Below are positions 11,503 to 20,425 of a stretch of 64,000 nucleotides of DNA, in pieces (the first letter of the stretch is position 1; each line of letters starts with the position of its first letter). Origin of the DNA: Bradyrhizobium icense. Lineage in GTDB: Bacteria; Pseudomonadota; Alphaproteobacteria; Rhizobiales; Xanthobacteraceae. The stretch lies in assembly GCF_001693385.1 (NCBI RefSeq), contig NZ_CP016428.1, positions 4,154,001 to 4,218,000 on the forward strand, in the 5' to 3' direction. Below the pieces are notes generated by a model, which was given only the letters and a program-made list of their open reading frames with translations, searched no databases and was not told where the DNA came from. The position numbers were made by a program, and so were the translations under genes.

Positions 11503-11670
11503 GGTAGGCGGTAGCGGGCATCTCTACTCGCTACTGGCTGCAGTCGGTTGGAGATTAGGGTGCGGGTTCATTGGCAACCAGCTAAAGCAGATCGACGCGA
11601 GCTTAAAGGGGCAACTCCGCTGGCCGGCTCGCGACCAATACTGGCCCGCCAGCGGCCCCGACTTTTGGTT

Positions 11671-14600
11671 TCACGCCGCCAGCGATCCTCGAGACGTTCT
11701 TTCCGCGCGTCCCGTGCGAACGAAATTGCGAAGCACATCGCAAAACTCGTTCGTGGCCGAGAACATCGGGTTATGGCCCTTGCCCTCAAACATATAGAGC
11801 TGCGCGTCCGGAATGCGGGATGCGATGAATTCGCTCGCGGTGCAGGGAATGAGTTGGTCTTCTCGACCGTGGGCGACAAGCGTCGGGACGGCGATCGATT
11901 CAAGCAGTGGTGCGATGTCCAAGTCCGGATCCGCATCGTAGAAGCTCAAGATCGTCTCCAGTGGCAGCCTGCAGACGCGCTCGGCGGCCATCCGCCGCAA
12001 CTCGTCGGTATCTGGCTCGCTGTAGACGTACCGATTGTGCAAGCGAATCAATTCCTCAATGGCACCCCGACTATACGCGTCCTCACGACGCGCCATCTCG
12101 GCACGAAACGCCATGTAATCCGGGTTGAGTACCGGGCGCCCGTCCGCTCCGATCAACGGCGTGCCCACCGTCATGATCTTTCCGACGAGCTCCGGGTGTT
12201 TGTGGGCAAGCTGGATAAGCAGGTTGGAGCCGCGCGAGATGCCAACGCCAACGATCGGGGCAGCGTCGGCCGCGTGGATGATCGCCCGCAGGTCCTCCAT
12301 GTGTTGGAGCGTCGAATAAGGGCGCACCAGGGGGTCGGATCTTCCGGCGCCCCGGCAGTCGATGGTGATGACACGGAATTCCTGGCAAAGCTGCTCGAGA
12401 ATCGGTTCAAAGGTCGCCAGCCCGTATACGATCGGATTGATGAACACGATCGACGGCTCGCCGCTACCGTGCTCGTAGAAGACGAGCCGCGCGCCGTCCC
12501 GCACCGCGTGTCGGGCGCGGTGAATGCAGTTGCGCGCGCGGTCGCGGTCAGCGTCGGATTCGCCGAGCGCCATGGCGCGCTCGTAGTAGTTGTTCGCTCG
12601 ATCCAGGTCGTCGTCGACGCCGGCCAAGTCGCCCAGCATCAGGAGGCACTCGCGCTCGGTGCACCGATCGGTCGGCGCCGCATTGTCCCGATGACGGGTG
12701 GTGAGCCGCAGGCACGTTTCAAGCTGGGAGACCGCTTCTCTTGCGGCGTGCCGCGCCTTTGCCAGCCGACCGGCGGCTAGAAGATAAATTGCCCCCCGGT
12801 CAGGCAGGCCGCCTTCAATGAAGTGATGGGCGACGATCTCGGGCTGGCCCTCTGCGATCTCTGGTCGCAAGCGCTCGATCGCCTGCGCGATGCGCGCATG
12901 CAGCTGCTGACGGGACGACTTGAGCAGGGTGGCGTACGCCGCGTCGCGGACGAGCGCGTGCTTGAAGTTGTACGCGTGCCGCGGCGGCATTCCGCCTCGC
13001 TGGATCAGTCCAGCCTTGCAAAGTTGACCGAGTGCCGCAGCCAGCTGCGGTTGGGGGTATCCGGCAATCGCGCCAACGACATCCTCCTCGAACTCCCGAC
13101 CGATGCAGGCGGCGATTTGGGCCACCTCGCGTGCCGGAGCCAGGCGATCGAGGCGCGCCATGAGCGAATCCTGCAGCGTCGCCGGGATGGCAAGTGGCGG
13201 AAGAGGGCCGTCAAGCTCGAGATCGCCATCGACGGCTGTCGTCTTCCAGATCGCCGCTTCAAGGACCGTTTTCGTCAATTCCTCGACGAACAGCGGAACG
13301 CCCTCGGTGCGGGAAAGAATGGCTTCAATCACGATTGGCGGCAGCGATCGTTCGCCCGCCGCCATTTGGATAAGCGTTCGGCATGCTGGCCGCCCGAGGC
13401 GGTTGAGGCTCAGTAATGTGACGTGCGGGAAATTGGTCCAGGGCGTAGGCACGTCGGGCCGCAAAGTTACGACGAGAAGTATTGGCAGACCGCGGATCCT
13501 GTCCACCATGCGTTCGAAGAGTTCCTCCGAGGTCGGATCGAGCCAATGCGCGTCTTCCAACACCATCAGCATCGGCCGCTGGCGCGAAAGCCCCTCCATC
13601 TGTCCCAGCAGAATGCCGAACAGCCGCGCCTTCTTCTCCTGTGGCGTCCCTCCAGGCGCCACGTAGCCGCCATCGAGCGGCAGCCCCATGACCTCGGCGA
13701 GCCGCGGCACCGCGTCCTCGCCAAACTCGCCGGCTTGGCCGACAAGCCGATCCAGTTTCTCGAGCTTCAATGACGGAGTGTCCTCGTGGAGATACCCTGC
13801 CGCGCGCTGAAGCTGGGCGATCACCGGCCAGAGCGCGCTGTTCACATGGTGCGGCGAACAGTAATACCCGATCCGGAAACGAGGTTCGGTTCGCAGGCGC
13901 TCACGAAGCGCGAGCACAATCCGCGACTTGCCGATGCCGGCCTCCCCGGACAGCAGCACGACCTGTCCCTCGCCGCTTTTCGCCATCTCCCAGCGGTCGA
14001 TGAGCAAAGCGAGCTCATTTTCGCGGCCGATGAGAGGACCAACATCGGCCCGCCGGAGGGCTTCGAACCGCCCCTCGGCCGTCGCTTCGCCAAGGACGCG
14101 GAAAGCCGATACCAGGCCTTCGATTCCTTTGAGCTGTTGCGGCCCCAGATCCGTGATTGTGAACCAGCTGCCAAGAAGACGACGCGTGCTCTCGGAGACC
14201 ACGACGGCACCGGGCTCTGCGAGCTGCTCCAGGCGTGCGGCGAGGTTGGGCGTGGCGCCCACGACTCCCTCTTCCTGTGCAGCACCTTCCCCGATCAGGT
14301 CGCCGACCACGACCAACCCGGTCGCAATCCCGACGCGCGCGGAAAGAGCTAGGCCGGCTCGTTTCTCTAGTCCCTCTACGGCTTCCACAATTGCAAGCCC
14401 GCTGCGCACTGCACGTTCGGCCTCGTCCTCATGCGCCTGCGGCCAGCCGAAATAGACCAGCACACCATCGCCCATGAGCTTGGCGATGTATCCCTCGAAG
14501 CGGTCCACCTCCGCTGCAACCGCTTTGTGGTAGGCGGCAAGGATTTCCCTCAACTCCTCGGGATCGAGGCGCACCGAAAGTGCAGTGGAACCGACGAGGT

Positions 14601-14898
14601 CGACGAACATCACCGTCAAATGACGGCGCTCGGCGGGCCGCGTTTTAGTCGACGGTCGTGAAGCGCTTGCCTCCGCTGGCGGCGGTCCGCGATCTTCCTC
14701 CAGATTCTTGCCGAGTGTCGGGGATAGTGCGGCGATCGCCGAGAGTAGCTTCTTGCGATGGCCAAGCGATGCGATGCCGAGTTCACGCAGATCGTCTGCC
14801 GTCAAGCTGGGCAGCGTCTCCGCATCTACGTCGTTGTCACGAAACACGCTCTCGTACTGATGCAACCCGAGGCGGCGCAGCCAATCCGCTATGTCCAC
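11671..14898 (-). CDS. SAM domain-adenylate cyclase-AAA ATPase-alpha/beta hydrolase fusion
   Basis: 1,076 residues from a GTG at 14898, chosen because GGAGG lies 5 bases upstream; the frame is open further upstream but without such a site. Order of domains: SAM domain (1-60); class III nucleotide cyclase (about 92-270) with metal aspartates D100 and D144, base-selecting K140 and T216, and N218/R222 for the transition state; AAA/STAND-type ATPase with Walker A GEAGIGKS at 318-325 and a Walker-B-like LMVLEDAHW; a helical TPR-like region; and a C-terminal alpha/beta hydrolase (804-1076). The hydrolase has a complete apparent triad: S889 in GISRG, D1015 in GREDQ and H1043 in GKGHNP. It probably makes cAMP under ATPase control. 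The hydrolase tail replacing or following the usual TPR region is the unusual part. Confidence 0.88.
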   Translation of the reverse strand: MDIADWLRRLGLHQYESVFRDNDVDAETLPSLTADDLRELGIASLGHRKKLLSAIAALSPTLGKNLEEDRGPPPAEASASRPSTKTRPAERRHLTVMFVDLVGSTALSVRLDPEELREILAAYHKAVAAEVDRFEGYIAKLMGDGVLVYFGWPQAHEDEAERAVRSGLAIVEAVEGLEKRAGLALSARVGIATGLVVVGDLIGEGAAQEEGVVGATPNLAARLEQLAEPGAVVVSESTRRLLGSWFTITDLGPQQLKGIEGLVSAFRVLGEATAEGRFEALRRADVGPLIGRENELALLIDRWEMAKSGEGQVVLLSGEAGIGKSRIVLALRERLRTEPRFRIGYYCSPHHVNSALWPVIAQLQRAAGYLHEDTPSLKLEKLDRLVGQAGEFGEDAVPRLAEVMGLPLDGGYVAPGGTPQEKKARLFGILLGQMEGLSRQRPMLMVLEDAHWLDPTSEELFERMVDRIRGLPILLVVTLRPDVPTPWTNFPHVTLLSLNRLGRPACRTLIQMAAGERSLPPIVIEAILSRTEGVPLFVEELTKTVLEAAIWKTTAVDGDLELDGPLPPLAIPATLQDSLMARLDRLAPAREVAQIAACIGREFEEDVVGAIAGYPQPQLAAALGQLCKAGLIQRGGMPPRHAYNFKHALVRDAAYATLLKSSRQQLHARIAQAIERLRPEIAEGQPEIVAHHFIEGGLPDRGAIYLLAAGRLAKARHAAREAVSQLETCLRLTTRHRDNAAPTDRCTERECLLMLGDLAGVDDDLDRANNYYERAMALGESDADRDRARNCIHRARHAVRDGARLVFYEHGSGEPSIVFINPIVYGLATFEPILEQLCQEFRVITIDCRGAGRSDPLVRPYSTLQHMEDLRAIIHAADAAPIVGVGISRGSNLLIQLAHKHPELVGKIMTVGTPLIGADGRPVLNPDYMAFRAEMARREDAYSRGAIEELIRLHNRYVYSEPDTDELRRMAAERVCRLPLETILSFYDADPDLDIAPLLESIAVPTLVAHGREDQLIPCTASEFIASRIPDAQLYMFEGKGHNPMFSATNEFCDVLRNFVRTGRAERTSRGSLAA

Positions 14899-15137
14899 AT
14901 CGACCTCCCGCAGGAAAGGGGCGGTCACTAGTCGCAGCGGAAGTCTACCGCAGCCTTCAACAGCACACCATCCCCGGTCCCGTCCACTGGCAAAGAGCCG
15001 CGGTCGGCGGGCTCGAATTGGCAGCGCAATCCCGGGCGATGGGCCACGAGGTCTGGCGCGCAAATGGCGAGCAGGGGGGCATCCCTACTCGCCACCAGAG
15101 CGTTCCTTGGAGGTTAAGCGGAACGAAAATTGCGCCG

Positions 15138-15395
15138 TTACGGGGTGCGGTCGGCGGTAACCAGGCGGGCTTCCTTCACCATCGATTTGGAGTCGGCGGC
15201 GCGGAGGCAGGAAGCTTCGAAATTCGGCCAGGCCTGCTGCGAGCAATCCTTACCGACGGTACGGATGTCCAGGCGGTCGCCCTTGGCAAGCGCCTGCGGC
15301 ACGCTGGCTTCGACCTGGGGGGCAAAGCCGGGCAATACGGTCAGCGCGGCAGCAATGAAAGCGGCAGCAGCGATGGCGGAAAAAGCCTTTATCAT
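15138..15395 (-). CDS. Small secreted protein of unknown function
   Basis: 85 residues: a signal peptide (MIKAFSAIAAAAFIAAALTV) and a mature part with two cysteines (KDCSQQAWPNFEASCLR). Proteins ending in a similar CSQQ.WP...ASCL motif are common short periplasmic proteins in Bradyrhizobium. The two cysteines likely form a disulfide. No function is known. Confidence 0.7.
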   Translation of the reverse strand: MIKAFSAIAAAAFIAAALTVLPGFAPQVEASVPQALAKGDRLDIRTVGKDCSQQAWPNFEASCLRAADSKSMVKEARLVTADRTP

Positions 15396-15664
15396 GACGG
15401 TCCCCTGTCATGGGCCTTCGCGGCCCGTCGTTTCGTTGGGAGGACTTGTAGCCAGGGCAAGTTTCCGGCCGTCTTCGCGGGTGCGGAAAATGGTTTCGTC
15501 GGGGCTGAGTTTTGTTTCGTCGGCCAGTGGCGGACGAAACATTGCCGCCCGTCCAGCGCGCGCCCGGCCCCACGACTGGTTCATTGGCCGATCCCAAAAA
15601 AAGCCGCACCAGGGGGAACCGGGCCCGGCTTGCCGGGCCGCCCGGGGCGGGGTAGGAGGGACCT

Positions 15665-16162
15665 ATGCCCCGTATCGCGCTCTATCCCGGTTCATTCGAT
15701 CCCATCACCAACGGCCATCTGGACGTGCTGCGGCACGCCGTGACGCTGTGCGACCGCCTGATTGTCGCCATCGGCGTCCATTCCGGTAAAAAGCCGCTGT
15801 TTTCGACCGAGGAGCGGCTCGAGATGGTTCGGGCGGTATGTGAGCCGATTGCGCAAAAGGCCGGCTGCGCTTTCGACTGCACCACCTACGACAACCTCAC
15901 CGTAGCTGCGGCGCGGCAGGTCGGCGCGACCATCATGATTCGCGGCCTGCGCGACGGAACCGATATGGACTACGAGATGCAGCTTGCCGGCATGAACGAG
16001 GTCATGGCGCCGGAGGTGCACACCGTGTTCGTTCCGGCGTCGCCCGCGGTCCGCCCGATCACCGCCACGCTAGTGCGCCAGATCGCGGGCATGGGCGGCG
16101 ACTTCTCCGCCTTCGTGCCGCCCCAGATTGCCGCGAGGCTGAAGGCCAAGTTCGCGGGCTAA
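15665..16162 (+). CDS. coaD: Phosphopantetheine adenylyltransferase
   Basis: Transfers AMP to 4'-phosphopantetheine, the penultimate step of coenzyme A synthesis. 165 residues, normal length. The nucleotidyltransferase (T/H)xGH motif is [15 protein letters not shown] at the N-terminus, and the second signature region reads [25 protein letters not shown] ribosome site precedes the ATG by 5 bases. It starts a housekeeping run with two cyclophilins and queA. Confidence 0.97.
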   Translation: MPRIALYPGSFDPITNGHLDVLRHAVTLCDRLIVAIGVHSGKKPLFSTEERLEMVRAVCEPIAQKAGCAFDCTTYDNLTVAAARQVGATIMIRGLRDGTDMDYEMQLAGMNEVMAPEVHTVFVPASPAVRPITATLVRQIAGMGGDFSAFVPPQIAARLKAKFAG

Positions 16163-16206
16163 CGCGCTCGCACGCGCTGTCCTGTTTTCACATCACCGGA
16201 GCTTTC

Positions 16207-16749
16207 ATGATCCGAATTCTCGCCGTTCTCGCCGCGCTGTTCGTTGTGGTCCCCGCGATCGCGCAGCCGCTGCCCGCCAACCTCGACAAGGCGAATGCGA
16301 TCGTGATCGACACCACCAAGGGCCGCATCGTGATCAAGCTGCGCAACGACATCGCGCCCCAGCATGCCGAGCGCATCAAGCTCTTGGCGCGCGAGGGCTA
16401 CTACAACAACGTGCCGTTCCATCGCGTGATCGAGGGATTCATGGCGCAGACCGGCGACGGCAAGAATTTCAACGGCACCGGCGGTTCGAAACATCCGAAC
16501 CTGCCGGCCGAGTTCTCCAACGTGCCGTACAAGCGCGGCATCGTCGGCATGGCGCGAACGAGCGATCCCAACTCGGCGAATTCGCAGTTCTTCATCATGT
16601 TCGCCGAAGGCGCGTCGCTGAACGGAAAGTACACCGTGATCGGCGAAGTCGTGTCGGGCATGGACGTGGTCGACAAGATCAAGCGCGGCGAACCGGTCGT
16701 CGATCCCGACAAGATGGTGAAGGTGCAAGTCGCATCCGACATCAAGTGA
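16207..16749 (+). CDS. Periplasmic peptidyl-prolyl cis-trans isomerase (cyclophilin)
   Basis: 180 residues with an N-terminal signal peptide (MIRILAVLAALFVVVPAIAQ), so this copy acts in the periplasm as a proline isomerase in protein folding. Cyclophilin motifs are VPFHRVIEGFMAQTGDG, the GIVGMARTSDPNSANSQFFI core and the C-terminal GMDVVDKIKRGEPV. It lies 44 bases after coaD and 4 bases before the next gene; a cytoplasmic paralogue follows at 17170. Confidence 0.95.
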   Translation: MIRILAVLAALFVVVPAIAQPLPANLDKANAIVIDTTKGRIVIKLRNDIAPQHAERIKLLAREGYYNNVPFHRVIEGFMAQTGDGKNFNGTGGSKHPNLPAEFSNVPYKRGIVGMARTSDPNSANSQFFIMFAEGASLNGKYTVIGEVVSGMDVVDKIKRGEPVVDPDKMVKVQVASDIK

Positions 16750-16753
16750 GGCC

Positions 16754-17194
16754 ATGACGGCGGGCCGCAGCAAGCCATTCGTCTGGTTTACCGCGGTTCT
16801 CGTGTGGCTTGCATCGGGTGCGCATGCGCAGGCTCAGCCGCAGCAACTCGATACCATCAAGGACGTCTTTGCCAAACTGCATTCCTGCTGGCAGCCGCCG
16901 CCTTACTCGCGCGCCAACCCGATGGACATCACGGTCGTCGTCAGCTTCAACCGCGAGGGCGCCATTCTGGGTCAACCGAGGATCACGTACGAATCGGAAC
17001 GAGCCAGCGACAACGACCGGATAGCGTACCGAACTGCCGTAATGGAGGCATTGCAACGCTGCACGCCGTTGCCATTTACCGAGGGACTGGGCGGTGCGGT
17101 CGCCGGCCGGCCTTTCGCGGTCCTTTTTAGAACCCGCAAACGTCCACCCAAACCGGAAGAGAAACGAGCATGGCTGATACAGAAAATACTTTGA
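16754..17194 (+). CDS. Secreted protein with TonB-C-like domain, unknown role
   Basis: 146 residues. Signal peptide FVWFTAVLVWLASGAHAQAQ, then a domain containing MDITVVVSFNREGAILGQP and ALQRCTPLPF, which recalls the C-terminal fold of TonB/TolA-like proteins. It is sandwiched between two cyclophilin genes, starting 4 bases after the first and overlapping the second by 25 bases, so all three are probably cotranscribed. No function is assigned. Confidence 0.75.
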   Translation: MTAGRSKPFVWFTAVLVWLASGAHAQAQPQQLDTIKDVFAKLHSCWQPPPYSRANPMDITVVVSFNREGAILGQPRITYESERASDNDRIAYRTAVMEALQRCTPLPFTEGLGGAVAGRPFAVLFRTRKRPPKPEEKRAWLIQKIL

Positions 17195-17631
17195 TCCTTG
17201 AAACCACCCAGGGCCCCGTCACCATCGAAATGCGTCCCGATCTGGCGCCGGGCCATGTCGCCCGGATCAAGGAACTGGTGCGCGAGGGATTTTACGATGG
17301 CATCGTGTTCCATCGCGTCATCGAGGGCTTCATGGCGCAGACCGGGTGCCCGCACGGCACCGGCACCGGTGGCTCCGGCAAGAAGCTGAAGGCCGAGTTC
17401 AACAAGGAGCCGCATGTGCGCGGCACCGCCTCGATGGCCCGTGCCGCGAGCCCTGATTCCGGCGACAGCCAGTTCTTCATCTGCTTCGACGATGCCTCCT
17501 TCCTCAACGGCCAGTACACGGTCTGGGGCAAGGTCACGTCCGGCATGGAAAACGTCGACAAGATCAAGCGCGGCGAGCCGGTGCAGAACCCGGACAAGAT
17601 CGTCAAAGCGCGGATGGCGCTGGACGCGTAA
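17170..17631 (+). CDS. ppiB: Cytoplasmic peptidyl-prolyl cis-trans isomerase (cyclophilin B type)
   Basis: 153 residues without a signal peptide. Motifs match the cyclophilin core: IVFHRVIEGFMAQTGCPHGT, TASMARAASPDSGDSQFFI and GMENVDKIKRGEPV. It catalyses proline isomerisation during cytoplasmic folding. Its start lies inside the end of the preceding gene, consistent with translational coupling. The close similarity to the 16207 gene suggests a local duplication followed by gain or loss of the export signal. Confidence 0.95.
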   Translation: MADTENTLILETTQGPVTIEMRPDLAPGHVARIKELVREGFYDGIVFHRVIEGFMAQTGCPHGTGTGGSGKKLKAEFNKEPHVRGTASMARAASPDSGDSQFFICFDDASFLNGQYTVWGKVTSGMENVDKIKRGEPVQNPDKIVKARMALDA

Positions 17632-17636
17632 CTCTC

Positions 17637-17751
17637 GCCCCTCATGGTGAGGAGCGTACGCACTACGCGTCTCGAACCATGAGGCCAAGGACGCTGCAGC
17701 ACCCGGGCCTCATCCTTCGAGACGCGCTATCGCGCTCCTCAGGATGAGGAA
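17637..17751. repeat. Palindromic intergenic repeat
   Basis: Two related inverted arms (cctcatggtgaggagcg...cgaaccatgagg and cctcatccttcgagacgcg...cgctcctcaggatgagg) form nested hairpins between ppiB and queA. This is a frequent dispersed intergenic repeat in Bradyrhizobium and Rhodopseudomonas, recognised from memory. Confidence 0.75.
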
Positions 17752-17773
17752 CTGGGGTTGACGTGCAAAGCCG

Positions 17774-18850
17774 ATGCGCACCGATCTCTTCGATTTCGAA
17801 CTCCCCGCCACCCGCATCGCGCTGCGGCCCGCGAGCCCGCGCGATGCTGCGCGGATGCTGGTGGTGCAGCCCGATGGGGTGCTGCGCGACCGCACCGTCG
17901 CCGAGTTGCCGCAATGGCTGGAGCCCGGCGACCAACTCGTCGTCAACGACACCAAGGTGATCTCCGCCCAACTCAAGGGCCGCCGTATCGGCCGCGAGAC
18001 CGAGCCGAAGATCGAGGCAACGTTGATCAAGCGGCTGGACGGCTCGCGCTGGCGCGCGCTGGTTAGGCCTGCGAAGAAGCTCGCGCCCGGCGACATCGTT
18101 CGCTTCGGCAATGAGGGCAAGGTCTGCCTGCTCGGCCATCTCGATGCCGAGGTGGAGGCCAAGGGCGACGAGGGCGAGATCACGCTGTCGTTCTCGTTTC
18201 ACGGGCCGGCGCTGGATCAGGCCATCGCCGATCTCGGCACGCCGCCGCTGCCGCCCTATATCGCCTCCAAACGCACGCCCGACGATCGCGATGCAGCCGA
18301 CTACCAGACCATGTTCGCAGCGAATGAAGGTGCCGTCGCAGCGCCGACGGCGGGATTGCATTTCACGCCTGAGCTCGAAACGGCGCTTCGCCGCCACGGC
18401 GTCGAATTGCATCGGATAACGCTGCATGTCGGGGCAGGGACCTTCCTGCCGGTGAAGGTCGAGGAAACTTCCGCGCACAACATGCATGCCGAATGGGGAT
18501 CGATCTCGGCCGATACTGCTGCCGCGCTGAACGCTGCGCGCGCCAATGGCGGCCGCATTGTTGCGGTCGGCACCACGTCGCTACGGCTGTTGGAAAGCGC
18601 CACGGCCGAAGACGGCACCGTTCAGCCGTTCGACGGCGAGACCTCGATCTTCATCACGCCGGGCTATCGCTTTCGCGCGGTCGATATCCTCATGACCAAT
18701 TTCCACCTGCCGCGCTCGACGCTGTTCATGCTGGTGTCGGCGTTCTCCGGTCTCGACACGATGAAGCGCGCCTATGCGCATGCGATCGCGGCAGGCTACC
18801 GGTTCTATTCCTATGGCGATGCTTGCTTGCTGTTTCGCGCGCCGGATTGA
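17774..18850 (+). CDS. queA: S-adenosylmethionine:tRNA ribosyltransferase-isomerase
   Basis: Transfers and isomerises the ribosyl group of SAM to form epoxyqueuosine on tRNA. 358 residues, standard length. Family motifs seen: [17 protein letters not shown] at the N-terminus, [38 protein letters not shown] and [17 protein letters not shown]. Its pathway partner tgt lies at 26388, separated by accessory genes; in related genomes the two are often close, so the intervening 7.5 kb may have been inserted (inference). Confidence 0.97.
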   Translation: MRTDLFDFELPATRIALRPASPRDAARMLVVQPDGVLRDRTVAELPQWLEPGDQLVVNDTKVISAQLKGRRIGRETEPKIEATLIKRLDGSRWRALVRPAKKLAPGDIVRFGNEGKVCLLGHLDAEVEAKGDEGEITLSFSFHGPALDQAIADLGTPPLPPYIASKRTPDDRDAADYQTMFAANEGAVAAPTAGLHFTPELETALRRHGVELHRITLHVGAGTFLPVKVEETSAHNMHAEWGSISADTAAALNAARANGGRIVAVGTTSLRLLESATAEDGTVQPFDGETSIFITPGYRFRAVDILMTNFHLPRSTLFMLVSAFSGLDTMKRAYAHAIAAGYRFYSYGDACLLFRAPD

Positions 18851-19028
18851 GGCAAAGCCGGGCGTCTTCGCTTGAAAAGAGGCCCGCCAATTGGGCGGGC
18901 AAAGGTCAGGGAGGAAGCGCTCTGACAATAAAGCGCCACCCCCTGTCTCTTTGATTCGGCTGATGTCGCCAAGATCGTATAACTACCGTCTCGCGGCGCA
19001 TCGGTGCGCGGAACAACAGGGGCCTTGC

Positions 19029-20330
19029 ATGAACTTTTCCGGCATTTTCGCGCGAATAGTCGCGCTGATCGGGGCCGCGGCGCTGCTGTGGCGCCGTCGG
19101 CAGGGATCCGAACCCAAACCGGCCTGGGGCAACACGCCCGCAATTCCGGCGGCGAAGCCGCAAGGGGCTATTCCGACGCTCAAGATGCCGACGGCTCAAG
19201 GCTGGAACACTGGGCAAAAGCCGACCGCAGCGCCCGGGCTCAAGGTCAACGCGTTTGCGACCGACCTGGACCATCCGCGCTGGATCAACGTGCTGCCCAA
19301 TGGCGACGTCCTCATCGCCGAGGCGACGCAGATCGCCGGACCGCCCAGGAGCGTGTTCCACTATGCGATGCAAGCGACAATGCGGCGTGCCGCGGCGCTC
19401 GGCATCAGCGCCGACCGTATCACGCTGTTGCGCGATCGCGACGGCGACGGCGTTGCGGAGGCGCGAGGGATCTTCATGGAGGGACTGAGCCAGCCGTTTG
19501 GCATGGCGCTGGTGGGCGACACCTTTTATGTCGGCAACACCGACGGCGTCGTCGGCTTTCCCTATGTGGCCGGTGCTGACCGCATCGCCGCCGAGGGAAA
19601 AAAACTCGTGACGTTCAAACCCGGCGGGCACTGGACCCGGAGCCTGCTGCCGAGCGCGGAGGGCAAGAAGCTCTACGCGGGCGTCGGCTCGCTCAGCAAC
19701 ATCGCCGAGAGCGGCATGGAGGTCGAGCACGGCCGCGCGGCGATCTATGAGCTCGATCTGGCCAATGGCACGAGCCGCATCTTTGCCAGCGGCCTGCGCA
19801 ATCCCGTCGGCCTCGCCTGGGAGCCCAACACCGACGCGCTCTGGACCGTCGTCAATGAACGCGACGGCCTCGGCGACGAAACGCCGCCGGATTATCTGAC
19901 GTCAGTGCGCGACGGCGGCTTCTACGGCTGGCCCTATTGCTACTGGGGCCAGACGGTGGACGACCGCGTGCCGCAGAATCCGGCCATGGTAGCGAAGGCG
20001 ATTCAACCGGACTATGCGCTCGGCGGCCATACCGCCTCGCTCGGCCTGTGCTGGATGCCATCCGGCACGCTGCCGGGCTTTCCTGACGGCATGGTGATTG
20101 GCCAGCACGGTTCCTGGAACCGCAGCACGCTGAGCGGCTACGCCGTCGTCTTCGTACCGTTCGAGAACGGCCGCCCCTCCGGCCCGCCGCGCGATATTCT
20201 GACGGGCTTTCTCGCACCGGATGAAAAGGTCTCCTACGGCCGGCCGGTCGGAGTGACGCTGGGTCCTGACCGTTCGCTGCTGGTGGCCGACGATGTCGGC
20301 AACGTCATCTGGCGCGTGACGGGCGCGTAG
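19029..20330 (+). CDS. Sorbosone/glucose dehydrogenase-like beta-propeller protein
   Basis: 433 residues from the ATG at 19029 (AGGGG upstream); the frame extends further 5' without a better start. A membrane or signal segment (FARIVALIGAAALLW) is followed by a proline-rich linker and a six-bladed propeller: FATDLDHPRWINVLPNGDVLIAEA, LRNPVGLAWEPNTDALWTVVNERD and GLCWMPSGTLPGF. This is the PQQ-dependent sorbosone dehydrogenase family, periplasmic oxidoreductases of aldose sugars. Cofactor and substrate use cannot be confirmed from sequence. Confidence 0.88.
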   Translation: MNFSGIFARIVALIGAAALLWRRRQGSEPKPAWGNTPAIPAAKPQGAIPTLKMPTAQGWNTGQKPTAAPGLKVNAFATDLDHPRWINVLPNGDVLIAEATQIAGPPRSVFHYAMQATMRRAAALGISADRITLLRDRDGDGVAEARGIFMEGLSQPFGMALVGDTFYVGNTDGVVGFPYVAGADRIAAEGKKLVTFKPGGHWTRSLLPSAEGKKLYAGVGSLSNIAESGMEVEHGRAAIYELDLANGTSRIFASGLRNPVGLAWEPNTDALWTVVNERDGLGDETPPDYLTSVRDGGFYGWPYCYWGQTVDDRVPQNPAMVAKAIQPDYALGGHTASLGLCWMPSGTLPGFPDGMVIGQHGSWNRSTLSGYAVVFVPFENGRPSGPPRDILTGFLAPDEKVSYGRPVGVTLGPDRSLLVADDVGNVIWRVTGA

Positions 20331-20335
20331 CTGCG

Positions 20336-20424
20336 GTAGGGTGGGCAAAGGCGCGTTTGCGCCGTGCCCACCCTCGTTTCGCATCAACCTGAATGGTGGG
20401 CACGCTTCGCTTTGCCCACCCTAC
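20336..20424. repeat. Bradyrhizobium-type palindromic intergenic repeat
   Basis: Outer ends gtagggtgggcaaagg and gctttgcccaccctac are inverted, with an inner hairpin ggcgcgtttgcgcc. The IS element begins directly at its right edge. Confidence 0.7.
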
Positions 20425-20425
20425 G

